Made by a program: the position numbers and the translations under genes. A stretch of DNA of 64,000 nt. Origin: Dermatophilaceae bacterium Soc4.6 (GTDB taxonomy: Bacteria; Actinomycetota; Actinomycetes; Actinomycetales; Dermatophilaceae). The DNA is taken from the NCBI GenBank assembly GCA_039889245.1, contig JAZGVH010000002.1, positions 1,674,001-1,738,000 on the forward strand, in the 5' to 3' direction. The notes beneath the pieces were generated by a model. That model did no database searches. It was not told the origin of the DNA and saw nothing but the letters and a program-made list of their open reading frames with translations. Positions 20,700 through 27,748 of the stretch are shown here, piece after piece (position 1 is the stretch's first letter; each line of letters starts with the position of its first letter).

Positions 20700-20821
20700 C
20701 CCCGGGCCCTCCCCCCACGCAGACGTCCGCGTGGCAACCCGACCGGGCCGGTCGTCCACGCGGACGTCTCGCGTGCAGGTGGTGAGGTGCGGCGTCTCCA
20801 GAACGGTGGACGCCGCGGGCG

Positions 20822-21511
20822 TCAGTCGCCGATCTTCTCGGCGGCGTCCTCGGTCGCCACGACGGCAGCGGCAGTCGCCTTCTTGGCGGTGGTGCGGGTG
20901 GCCTTGGCCCGGGACGTGGTGCGCTCGGCGCCCTTGCGGGCGGTCGTGGTGGTGCGCTTGGCTGCCGTGCGGGTGCGCTTGACGGCGGCCTTGACCTTGG
21001 GGGTGGCCTCGGCGACGTCGGCCTTGACGGTCTCCGCGGTCTCGGCGATCGTGTCGGCCGTCCTGGTCGCCTCCTTGCGGGCGGTGGTGAAGGTCGCCTT
21101 GGCGCTGGAGGTGGTCGAGTCGACCGCGTGGCGAGCAGTGGTGACCGCGCCGCGGCCGACGGCGATGGTGCTGTCGACCTGCTTGACGAGATCCTTGGTG
21201 GCGCGCTGGGTGCGCAGGCGGGTCAGGAGCGAGTCGCCCCGGGCCTCGAGGGCGCCGACGGTGCTCTCGACGTCGCTGTGCACCTTCCCGATGAGCTCCT
21301 TACCGGTGCGGATGGCCAGCGAAGGGGCCTCCTGCACCTGCTTGACGAGCTCCTTCTGCAGGCCCTTGGGGTCGATGTTGGTCAGGGCGCGACGGGTGGC
21401 GACGACCTGGCCGCTGGCGTCGCGGACCTTCTCGACGGCGAGGTCGACGATGCCGACGAGGGCCTCTCCGGTGCCGGTGGCGGTCTTCTTGAGGTCAGTG
21501 GTCAAGGACAT
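20822..21511 (-). CDS. HbhA-like heparin-binding/histone-like protein
   Basis: 229 residues. The N-terminal two thirds are amphipathic coiled-coil helix (for example LVKQVQEAPSLAIRTGKELIGK), and the C-terminus is a Lys/Arg/Ala/Thr-rich low-complexity tail with repeats such as RTRTAAKRTTTTARKG, like the lysine-rich tail of mycobacterial heparin-binding haemagglutinin and of histone H1-like proteins. In mycobacteria hbhA lies next to an XRE regulator and near a DUF2516 gene, exactly as here. Adhesion, nucleoid binding and lipid-inclusion roles have been proposed for homologues; none can be chosen from sequence. Confidence 0.8.
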   Translation of the reverse strand: MSLTTDLKKTATGTGEALVGIVDLAVEKVRDASGQVVATRRALTNIDPKGLQKELVKQVQEAPSLAIRTGKELIGKVHSDVESTVGALEARGDSLLTRLRTQRATKDLVKQVDSTIAVGRGAVTTARHAVDSTTSSAKATFTTARKEATRTADTIAETAETVKADVAEATPKVKAAVKRTRTAAKRTTTTARKGAERTTSRAKATRTTAKKATAAAVVATEDAAEKIGD

Positions 21512-21540
21512 GGTGGTTCCTCCTGGAACGGTGTGGTGGT

Positions 21541-21999
21541 CTAGCTCTGGGGCGGGGTACGCCGGCGCGACGGTGCGCTGCGCGGTGCCGGGGTGTCGTC
21601 CCCGGGCTGGGTCAGGCTGGTGGCGGTGGAGTCAGTGCCGTCAGGGGGCACGCTGCCTCCGGAGACGAACGAGGCGTAGACGTCGACGAGGACGGCGCGC
21701 TGGCGGGGCGTGAGCCCCGGGTCGGCGGCGATGGCCTCGAGGACCCCCGGCGAGCCGGGGGGCGACGGCACGGCATCGAGGATGCCGGCCTGGACGTAGA
21801 GCGACTCCGCCGAGACCTGCAGCCCGCGGGCGAGCTGCTGGAGGATCTCGGCACTCGGCTTCTTCAGGCCCCGCTCGATCTGCGAGAGGTAGGGGTTGGA
21901 GACTCCAGCCAGGTCGGAGAGCTGACGCAGCGAGAGCTGGGCGCTCTGGCGCTGCTCGCGCAGGAACGCCCCCAGCTCGTGCGGTGACAACTTGCTCAT
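21541..21999 (-). CDS. XRE-family regulator next to the hbhA-like gene
   Basis: 152 residues. The N-terminal helix-turn-helix (LGAFLREQRQSAQLSLRQL, VSNPYLSQIERGLKKPS) is a clear XRE/Cro domain, followed by QLARGLQVSAESLYVQAG, the usual end of the fold. The C-terminal half is Pro/Ser/Arg-rich and probably disordered. GGAGG stands just before the ATG at 21999. It resembles Rv0474, the regulator adjacent to hbhA. Overlapping inverted repeats directly upstream suggest autoregulation. Confidence 0.88.
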   Translation of the reverse strand: MSKLSPHELGAFLREQRQSAQLSLRQLSDLAGVSNPYLSQIERGLKKPSAEILQQLARGLQVSAESLYVQAGILDAVPSPPGSPGVLEAIAADPGLTPRQRAVLVDVYASFVSGGSVPPDGTDSTATSLTQPGDDTPAPRSAPSRRRTPPQS

Positions 22000-22011
22000 G
22001 CCTCCATCATG

Positions 22012-22039
22012 CTTGCTCTGGTTAGCAAGTGCAAACCAG
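22012..22039. promoter_or_regulatory. overlapping inverted repeats upstream of the XRE gene
   Basis: CTTGCT (22012-22017) and AGCAAG (22024-22029) form one 6-bp inverted repeat with a 6-nt spacer; CTGGTT (22018-22023) and AACCAG (22034-22039) form another with 10 nt between. They lie 13-40 nt before the start codon, where an operator of the regulator itself is expected. Confidence 0.5.
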
Positions 22040-22177
22040 AGGCAGCGTGAGGTAGCCCACAGCCGCCTCGGGAACACCCCCACCGTCAGCTTGTTGGTTC
22101 ATACCGTCGCTCGTGGGCCTCCTGGGCCAGCAGAGAGGTCGTGTCGGGCGCCACCAGACGAAAGGGGAGCTGGCCGG

Positions 22178-23014
22178 TCAGCGGCGCTTGACGCCGAGCT
22201 CCTCGCGGGCCTGTGTCGTCGTCATCGGCGGGCGCTGCAGCGTCGTGGCGATCTCGGCGGCGCGGGCCACCAGCTCGTCGTTGTGCCGCACCTCTTGGCC
22301 CCGGGCGTAGACGAGGTTGTCCTCCATGCCCACCCGCAGGTGCCCACCGGCGCCGAGCGCGGTGGCGAGCACGGGCAGGTGCGAGCGGCCGATGCCGGTG
22401 GCCGACCACGTGGTCACCTCGGCCGGCAGGGCCGCGACGGCGGCGAGGACGGCGGCAGCGGTGCCCGGCATACCGCCGGGCACGCCGGTGACCAGGTCGA
22501 CGTGCACCCGCCCTCCGTAGGGCAGCCCCTCCTGGTCGAGCAGCCGACGCAGCGACGCGACGTGCCCGAGGTCGAAGAGCTCGAACTCGGGGACGACCTC
22601 GCGCGCGATGCTCTGCCGGTAGAGCTCGACCACGAAGGGCCAGGGGTTGAGGAAGACGTCGTCACCGAAGTTCGTCGTGCCGCAGGTGAGCGAGCACGAG
22701 TCGGGCTCGGCGTCGAGCACCGTCAGCCGCTGCGCGAGCGGGTCGTGCACGCTGCCGCCGGTGGAGAGCTGCACGATCAGGTCGGTCGCCTCGCGCACGG
22801 CGTCGACCGCCTCGCGCAGGCGGGCACCGTCGAGGGTCGGCCGGTGCTCGTCGTCACGGATGTGCAGGTGGATCAGCGAGGCCCCCGCCGCCTCGCAGCG
22901 CACAGCGGTCTCGACGAGCTCGTCCGTGGTCGTGGGGAGCTGGGGCACATCGGCCTTGGCGACCTCGGCCCCGGTCGGCGCGACGGTGATCAGGGTGTGG
23001 GCGGCGCTGCTCAT
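22178..23014 (-). CDS. 3-keto-5-aminohexanoate cleavage family (BKACE) enzyme
   Basis: BKACE family protein of 278 residues. These zinc enzymes cleave beta-keto acids with acetyl-CoA to give acetoacetate and a CoA ester. The metal ligands are in ASLIHLHIRDDEHRPT, the family segments IVQLSTGGSVHDP and RVGMEDNLVYARG are present, and the GxP loop VTGVPGGMPG fits. Length is normal. GGGAGGG precedes the ATG at 23014. The beta-keto acid used is unknown because no lysine-fermentation or carnitine genes are nearby. Confidence 0.88.
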   Translation of the reverse strand: MSSAAHTLITVAPTGAEVAKADVPQLPTTTDELVETAVRCEAAGASLIHLHIRDDEHRPTLDGARLREAVDAVREATDLIVQLSTGGSVHDPLAQRLTVLDAEPDSCSLTCGTTNFGDDVFLNPWPFVVELYRQSIAREVVPEFELFDLGHVASLRRLLDQEGLPYGGRVHVDLVTGVPGGMPGTAAAVLAAVAALPAEVTTWSATGIGRSHLPVLATALGAGGHLRVGMEDNLVYARGQEVRHNDELVARAAEIATTLQRPPMTTTQAREELGVKRR

Positions 23015-23027
23015 GACCCCAACCCTC

Positions 23028-23100
23028 CCACTTGTTGCGGTGAGCGCCGGACAACTGCGACAGAACTCGCGTCAGACGCAGCGCTCACCGCAACAAGTGG
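23028..23100. terminator. 20-bp perfect inverted repeat between ygfZ and the BKACE gene
   Basis: Arms 23028-23047 and 23081-23100 are perfectly complementary over 20 bp around a 33-nt loop that has its own 5-bp inverted repeat (CTGCG/CGCAG). It fills the gap between two tandem genes on the minus strand. It may end ygfZ transcription, but the size and large loop are unusual for a terminator. Confidence 0.5.
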
Positions 23101-23113
23101 AGGTTCCAGGGGG

Positions 23114-24181
23114 TCAGGGGGTGACGACCACCGTCTGGGCGCCGGCGACGTCGCCGGCCACGAGGACCGCGTCCACCGGGGTGTTGCGCTTGATGAGGGC
23201 CAGGGCGATGGGGCCGTCCTCGTGGTGGCGGGCCACCGAGGTCAGGAAGCCCACGGCTCGTCCGTCGAGGGTGAGCTCACTCCCCCGGTCGGGCAGCAGG
23301 TGGCCGGAGCCGTCGAGGTGCAGGAACACCAGCCGACGCGGCGGACGCCCCAGGTTGTGCACCCGGGCGACGGTCTCCTGCCCGCGGTAACAGCCCTTGT
23401 GCAGGTGCACGGCGCTGCGCAGCCAGTCGACCTCGTGCACGAGGGTGCGGTGGTCGGTCTCGTACCCGAGACGGGGCCGCCACGCCGCGATCCGCAGCGC
23501 CTCTGCGGCCCACGACCCGGCCAGCGGCCGATCACCAACAGCAGCAACGAGATCGGCCCGCGGCACGATGAGCTCACGCCACGCTCGTCCCGTGCCGGGG
23601 TGACCCTCCAGCGGCCCGTAAGCCGCCGTGTCACCGGTGGCACCGACGAGGTCGGGCCACGGGTCACGCCAGGCGAGGGGCTCACCGGGGAGAGACTCGG
23701 CGGCATACGGCTCACCGAGCACGGCGTGCTCGTGGCTGACGTCGGCGACCTCGACCCGCAGCATGAAGCGCATCGAGTCGAGCCAGGCGAGCAGCGGGCC
23801 GGCGGCGCCGGGCTCGGTGGTGACCCAGGTCGTCTCGCCGTCGTCGACCACGTGCAGGTCGTGCTCGACGTGACCCTTGGGGCTGAGCACGAGCGTCTCG
23901 CGCGACTCGCGCGCGGGGAGGCCGAGCAGCATCTGGGTCGTCAGCGAGTGCAGCCACGACAGCCGGTCGGGGCCGGTCACGGTGAGCACGGGACGGTGCG
24001 ACAGGTCGACCACCGCGAGCCCCTCGGCGAGCAGGCGCTGCTCGCGCAGCGGGTCGCCGTAGTGCGCGGCCACCGGGGCGTCGAGGCCCTCGCCCGCCAC
24101 GGCGCCGGGAGCGCGCAGCAGCGGCGACCCGGGGCCCGAGGCCTTCGGGGTGGGGTCAGTGCTCTGGGTGGGGGTGCTCAT
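23114..24181 (-). CDS. ygfZ: folate-dependent Fe-S cluster protein YgfZ
   Basis: YgfZ/GcvT-like protein of 355 residues, a tetrahydrofolate-binding protein that assists maintenance of some Fe-S enzymes. The signature KGCYRGQETVARVHNLG with the conserved cysteine is present, and the N-terminal half has LAVVDLSHRPVLTVTGPDRLSWLH, the GcvT-like folate fold. The first 25 residues are Pro/Ser/Thr-rich and overlap the end of the upstream Fur gene by 26 nt, so the true start may be the later GTG or the ATG used. Fur, ygfZ and the FABP-like gene are often neighbours in actinobacteria. Confidence 0.88.
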   Translation of the reverse strand: MSTPTQSTDPTPKASGPGSPLLRAPGAVAGEGLDAPVAAHYGDPLREQRLLAEGLAVVDLSHRPVLTVTGPDRLSWLHSLTTQMLLGLPARESRETLVLSPKGHVEHDLHVVDDGETTWVTTEPGAAGPLLAWLDSMRFMLRVEVADVSHEHAVLGEPYAAESLPGEPLAWRDPWPDLVGATGDTAAYGPLEGHPGTGRAWRELIVPRADLVAAVGDRPLAGSWAAEALRIAAWRPRLGYETDHRTLVHEVDWLRSAVHLHKGCYRGQETVARVHNLGRPPRRLVFLHLDGSGHLLPDRGSELTLDGRAVGFLTSVARHHEDGPIALALIKRNTPVDAVLVAGDVAGAQTVVVTP

Positions 24182-24704
24182 GCGGTCCTCGTGACTCCGG
24201 CGCGGAGCCGGCTGGGGTGTCGGCGGATGCGTGAGCCCCACCGACGCTGGTCGACGTGACAACGGGTGTCCCGCCGTGGTGGCGGCCGGGCTCGCGCGCG
24301 CACTCGGCGCACCACCCGTGGACCGCCATGTGGGTGACGTCTGCTTCAAAGCCGTGGGCCGCCCGCAGATTCCCGATGAACGCCGCAGCGGTCTCGATCG
24401 GGGCCTCCCCGACGACCCCGCAGCCCAGGCAGACGAGGTGGATGTGGGTCGCGTGGCCGGCCCGGTGATAGCTCGGCGCCCGGTGGTCGAGGTGCGTGTG
24501 CGCCACGAAGCCGAGCTCCTCGAGCACCTCGAGACCGCGGTAGATCGTCGACTGCGGCAGCTCGGCCCCGCCGTCCTGGCCGACGACCTTGGCGATGAGG
24601 TCGGGGGTGGCGTGCTCGAGGTGGCTGACGGCGTCGAGGATCCGACGCCGCTGGGGCGTCAACCGCTTGCCCTGGGCGCGCAGGGCGTCTCCGAGGTCGG
24701 GCAC
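24156..24704 (-). CDS. Fur-family regulator, Nur-like
   Basis: Fur-family repressor of 182 residues. The winged helix has GKRLTPQRRRILDAVSHLEHATPD and ELPQSTIYRGLEVLEELGFVAHTHLDH; the dimer domain has HATHIHLVCLGCG and WCAECA, giving two CxxC pairs. The histidines in EHATP, AHTHL and HATHIH occur where the nickel regulator Nur of Streptomyces places its metal ligands, so nickel sensing is more likely than iron, by inference. The C-terminus is a His-rich tail ending HEHPHPEH. The GTG start has TACGCT 6 nt upstream. Confidence 0.86.
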   Translation of the reverse strand: MPDLGDALRAQGKRLTPQRRRILDAVSHLEHATPDLIAKVVGQDGGAELPQSTIYRGLEVLEELGFVAHTHLDHRAPSYHRAGHATHIHLVCLGCGVVGEAPIETAAAFIGNLRAAHGFEADVTHMAVHGWCAECAREPGRHHGGTPVVTSTSVGGAHASADTPAGSAPESRGPHEHPHPEH

Positions 24705-24743
24705 GACCCCAGCGTACGACGTCCTCGCACCGCCGAGGGAGTC

Positions 24744-25244
24744 CTACTCCATCCGGGTGAGCGTGGCCGAGATGTGGCTCTGCATCGGCTGGTCGACCGC
24801 GGCCATGTCCATGACCCACATCAGCTGAGAGTCGACGAGGCCGTACATCCGGCTGCCGGCGTTGTACTCCTTGGCCAACGGGCTGCGCACGACCGAGTCG
24901 GTGCGCAGGTAGACCTTGGCTGGCTCGATGGAGCCGTAGTACATCTCGACGACGCCGGTCGGGTGGGCGAGCAGCAGCTCGACGTCGGCGCCGTCCTCAC
25001 CGGGCCGCCAGAAGCCGAGCTCGGTCGCGAGGGGCCGCACCCGCTCGCCCGTCGTGGGCTCGAGCAGCCAGGTGTGGCTGCTCCACTCGAGGAAGCCACG
25101 CCCGTCGTGGGAGCAGACGACCTCCTGGCCGAAGTTGACCGACTCGATGGTGGGGTAGCCGACGACCCCGACGCCTTCCCAGCGCCCGACCATCCAGGCC
25201 AGGGGGCGCAGCCGCTCGGGCAGGTCGGCATCGAGGATGAACAC
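24744..25244 (-). CDS. FABP/nitrobindin-like protein
   Basis: 166-residue beta-barrel protein of the UPF0678/THAP4-like group. The N-terminal GRWEGVGVVGYPTIES holds the GxWxGxG motif, and EYNAGSRMYGLVDSQLMWVMDMAA near the end belongs to the conserved C-terminal strand region. Homologues from M. tuberculosis (Rv0813c) and others bind fatty acids or haem, and the nitrobindin branch isomerises peroxynitrite. Which applies here cannot be said without checking the proximal histidine. It is divergent from a DsrE gene with only 23 bp between the two start codons. Confidence 0.85.
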   Translation of the reverse strand: MFILDADLPERLRPLAWMVGRWEGVGVVGYPTIESVNFGQEVVCSHDGRGFLEWSSHTWLLEPTTGERVRPLATELGFWRPGEDGADVELLLAHPTGVVEMYYGSIEPAKVYLRTDSVVRSPLAKEYNAGSRMYGLVDSQLMWVMDMAAVDQPMQSHISATLTRME

Positions 25245-25251
25245 GCGTCGG

Positions 25252-25261
25252 ATCGTAGCCT
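25252..25261. promoter_or_regulatory. overlapping divergent -10 boxes
   Basis: On the minus strand TACGAT (25257-25252) lies 7 nt before the GTG of the FABP-like gene. On the plus strand TAGCCT (25256-25261) lies 6 nt before the GTG of the DsrE gene. The two hexamers share two bases, so the promoters cannot both be melted at once by separate polymerases. Confidence 0.5.
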
Positions 25262-25267
25262 GACCCC

Positions 25268-25648
25268 GTGAGCCCCTCCCCCGCTGCCATCCGCCCGCTC
25301 GTCGTCAAGGTCACCGCCGGCGCCGAGGCTCCCGAGCGCTTCTCCCAGGGGGTCACCATCGCCGCGACCGCCCTCGCGGCGGGTGCGTCGGTCAGCCTGT
25401 GGCTGACCGGCGAGGCGACGTGGCTCGCCGTCCGGGGTCGGGCCGAGGACTTCACCCTGCCGCATGCCGCCCCACTCGCCGACCTGCGCGACGCGCTGCT
25501 GGCCGCCGGGTGCGTGTCGGTCTGCAGCCAGTGCGCGGCTCGACGAGACCTCACGCAGGACGACCTGCTGCCGGGCGCGCGGATCGCCGGTGCGGCCTCC
25601 TTCGTCGAGGAGGTCCTGGCCCCTGACGTGCAGGCCCTCGTCTACTAG
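25268..25648 (+). CDS. DsrE family protein
   Basis: 126 residues with a DsrE/F-like alpha/beta fold: PLVVKVTAGAEAPERFSQGVT at the N-terminus, ALAAGASVSLWLTGEAT, then a CSQC cysteine pair in AAGCVSVCSQCAARR and the ending AASFVEEVLAPDVQALVY. DsrE-fold proteins often act as sulfur carriers or small regulators; the conserved cysteines fit such a role. It stands alone and is divergent from the FABP-like gene. Confidence 0.78.
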   Translation: MSPSPAAIRPLVVKVTAGAEAPERFSQGVTIAATALAAGASVSLWLTGEATWLAVRGRAEDFTLPHAAPLADLRDALLAAGCVSVCSQCAARRDLTQDDLLPGARIAGAASFVEEVLAPDVQALVY

Positions 25649-25667
25649 ACCCGCGGTCAGGCTCGGG

Positions 25668-26585
25668 TCAGGCGACGTAGAGCCGGGTGATGAGGTAGAC
25701 CAGCACCCCGACGACGAGCACGGAGGCCGCCCCCTGCGACAGCCGGGCGGGCAGGCTCCCGGCGCCGGGCAGGGGCGCGAGCACTCGCCGCACGATGTGC
25801 GACACCACGCCCGCGACGACCCCGAGGACGGCTGCGGGCACGGGGTCGACCACCCCGACGAGCCGGGCGACGAGCAGGGCGCCGAGCACCCCCGCCACCG
25901 CGGCCGGCACGAGGACCCAGCGGCGCAGCGCCGGCACGTGGGCCAGGAGGTCGGCGAGCGCGGCGACCGCCACCGCCCCCATCGCCACGGCGACGTGACC
26001 GGGTCCGCGGGAGTAGGCCGGCAGCGCCGCCAGTGGGGCGCCGACCGTGGCCAGGGCGAGGCCGGCGACGCTCGAGGACAGGCCCAGCGTCAGCCCGGAC
26101 CGCTCCCGGCGCAGCAGCTGCTGCAGGAAGGCGAGGACGATGCTGACGCCGATGGTGGCGGGCAGCCACCTGAGCATCGGCTCATCGCGGGTCAGCCCGA
26201 CCGTGAGACCGAGGGCCAGCGAGCCGGCGCCGACGACGGCTGCCGACCAGCGCGGGGTCGGTGCCGAGAGCAGCCGCGGCCACCCCCAGGCCAGCACCAG
26301 GCCGACGAAACCGACCGCGACCCCCGTCATGAGGGGGCCGGATGCGGCGCTCGACCCGACGAGCAGGGCCAGCGCGGCGGTCACGCCGACCGTCGTGACC
26401 GAGGTGACCGCCACGGCCGGGTCGCTCGACCCACCGGGACCGGTGGGGTGCTCGGACGCCGGTCTGGCGACCTCGCCGCGAGCCGCCGCCTCGCGCGCCG
26501 CGCGGGCAGCCGCCCGGGTCTGCGGCCCGGCCAGCGTCACCGTCGGCACGTCGTCGACACCGTCGGCCTGCGTCACGGACAGCAT
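25668..26585 (-). CDS. polytopic membrane protein, hypothetical
   Basis: 305 residues. A soluble N-terminal part of about 60 residues rich in Ala and Arg is followed by about nine hydrophobic segments, including [29 protein letters not shown] and [14 protein letters not shown]. No transport or enzyme motif was recognised. The ATG at 26585 lies 8 nt after the MoaD-like stop, so both form one operon. The family is common upstream or downstream of glnR in actinobacteria, but a function cannot be given. Confidence 0.7.
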   Translation of the reverse strand: MLSVTQADGVDDVPTVTLAGPQTRAAARAAREAAARGEVARPASEHPTGPGGSSDPAVAVTSVTTVGVTAALALLVGSSAASGPLMTGVAVGFVGLVLAWGWPRLLSAPTPRWSAAVVGAGSLALGLTVGLTRDEPMLRWLPATIGVSIVLAFLQQLLRRERSGLTLGLSSSVAGLALATVGAPLAALPAYSRGPGHVAVAMGAVAVAALADLLAHVPALRRWVLVPAAVAGVLGALLVARLVGVVDPVPAAVLGVVAGVVSHIVRRVLAPLPGAGSLPARLSQGAASVLVVGVLVYLITRLYVA

Positions 26586-26592
26586 CCTCGCA

Positions 26593-26832
26593 TCACCCGC
26601 CGGCGAAGGGCGGGAGCACCTCGACGACCACCCCCGCGGCCACCGGCTGGTCGAGGACCCCGCGGGCCCCCTCGACCAGCAGCGTGGCCACCGCGACCAC
26701 GGGGGCGAGCGCCGGGCGGCGGCGCACGACCTCGGCGACCACCTCGCGCAGGGTCTCGCCCGGCACCTCGGTGTCCTCACCCACGCCGGCGGCGGCTCGG
26801 GCTCCGGCCCAGTAGCGCACGGTGACGGACAC
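26593..26832 (-). CDS. MoaD/ThiS ubiquitin-like sulfur carrier
   Basis: 79-residue beta-grasp protein ending [11 protein letters not shown]. The C-terminal Gly-Gly that is adenylated and thiocarboxylated in MoaD and ThiS is present, and [18 protein letters not shown] matches the first strands of MoaD. It could serve molybdopterin synthase or another sulfur-transfer pathway; no moaE or thi genes are in the window. The GTG start at 26832 gives the normal length. Confidence 0.85.
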   Translation of the reverse strand: MSVTVRYWAGARAAAGVGEDTEVPGETLREVVAEVVRRRPALAPVVAVATLLVEGARGVLDQPVAAGVVVEVLPPFAGG

Positions 26833-26972
26833 GAGGGCTCCCTTCGGCCAACGGTATGGAGCGAGCGCCCAGCAGCGCCGCAGGTGGATCAGTCTCTCAC
26901 CACGTCGAGGCCAGGGACTCGTCACGGGCTCCCAGCCCGCAGACGCAGGGGGGTGGGTGGGCAGCCAGCGAC

Positions 26973-26978
26973 TATCCT
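26973..26978 (+). promoter_or_regulatory. -10 box of glnR, probable leaderless promoter
   Basis: TATCCT, 7 nt before the ATG of glnR. It fits the leaderless pattern seen across the window. Confidence 0.5.
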
Positions 26979-26985
26979 CGGGCCC

Positions 26986-27690
26986 ATGGCCGCACTCCTC
27001 CTGCTCACCAACGCGCTGGCCCCCAGCGCCGAGGTGCTGCCGGCCCTCGGGTTGCTCAGCCACCACGTGCGCATCCTCCCCGCCGAGCCCACCGCCCTCG
27101 TGGACGCCCCCGCTGGCGACGTCGTGCTCGTCGACGCCCGCTTCGACCTGGCCCAGGCCCGGTCGCTGTGCCGGGTGCTGCGGGCCACCGGCCTCACCAA
27201 CCCCCTGCTGGCCGTGCTCACCGAGGGGGGCCTCGCCGGGCTGACCAGTGAGTGGGGCATCGACGACGTCATCCTCGACAGCGCCGGGCCGGCCGAGGTC
27301 GACGCGCGGCTGCGGCTGGCCGTCACCCGCACCGAGGTCGTCGAGATCGAGGAGTCCGGGCCGATTCGCGCCGGAGACCTGACCATCGACGAGACCACCT
27401 ACTCCGCGAAGGTGCGCGGTCGTCAGCTCGACCTGACCTACAAGGAGTTCGAGCTGCTGAAGTTCATCGCGCAGCACCCGGGCCGGGTCTTCAGCCGGGC
27501 GCAGCTGCTGCAGGAGGTCTGGGGATACGACTACTTCGGCGGCACCCGCACCGTCGACGTGCACGTGCGCCGGCTGCGGGCCAAGCTCGGCCACGAGCAC
27601 GAGTTCCTCATCGGCACGATCCGCAACGTCGGCTACCGCTTCGTCTCGGAGCGGCCCCACGACCAGGAGGCCGTCTCCGTCGAGGAGTGA
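26986..27690 (+). CDS. glnR: nitrogen response regulator GlnR
   Basis: OmpR-like orphan regulator of 234 residues. The atypical receiver ([52 protein letters not shown]) matches actinobacterial GlnR, which lacks a normal phosphorylation pocket. The winged helix contains [20 protein letters not shown] and [17 protein letters not shown]. GlnR controls nitrogen assimilation genes such as glnA, amtB and nir. Its place near mshD and pst genes resembles mycobacteria (Rv0818-Rv0820). A perfect hairpin containing the stop codon follows. Confidence 0.92.
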   Translation: MAALLLLTNALAPSAEVLPALGLLSHHVRILPAEPTALVDAPAGDVVLVDARFDLAQARSLCRVLRATGLTNPLLAVLTEGGLAGLTSEWGIDDVILDSAGPAEVDARLRLAVTRTEVVEIEESGPIRAGDLTIDETTYSAKVRGRQLDLTYKEFELLKFIAQHPGRVFSRAQLLQEVWGYDYFGGTRTVDVHVRRLRAKLGHEHEFLIGTIRNVGYRFVSERPHDQEAVSVEE

Positions 27691-27722
27691 GCCCCCGTCC
27701 AGCAGCGCTGGACGGGGGCTCA
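27688..27722 (+). terminator. glnR terminator
   Basis: Perfect 16-bp arms (27688-27703 and 27707-27722) around the loop AGC. The TGA stop codon of glnR is part of the left arm. It probably also ends transcription of the converging nucleotidase gene. Confidence 0.75.
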
Positions 27723-27748
27723 CTGCCTACGGGGGACTGCGACCGTGG

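Noticed and set aside
20477-20785. Separate 102-residue gene
   Set aside because: The first 60 residues look like a beta-helix piece but the rest is an Arg/Pro-rich frameshift product, so I treat it as part of a remnant.
26047-26985. Long N-terminal extension of glnR
   Set aside because: It is antisense to the membrane-protein and MoaD-like genes; GlnR homology starts at 26986 behind a good -10 box.
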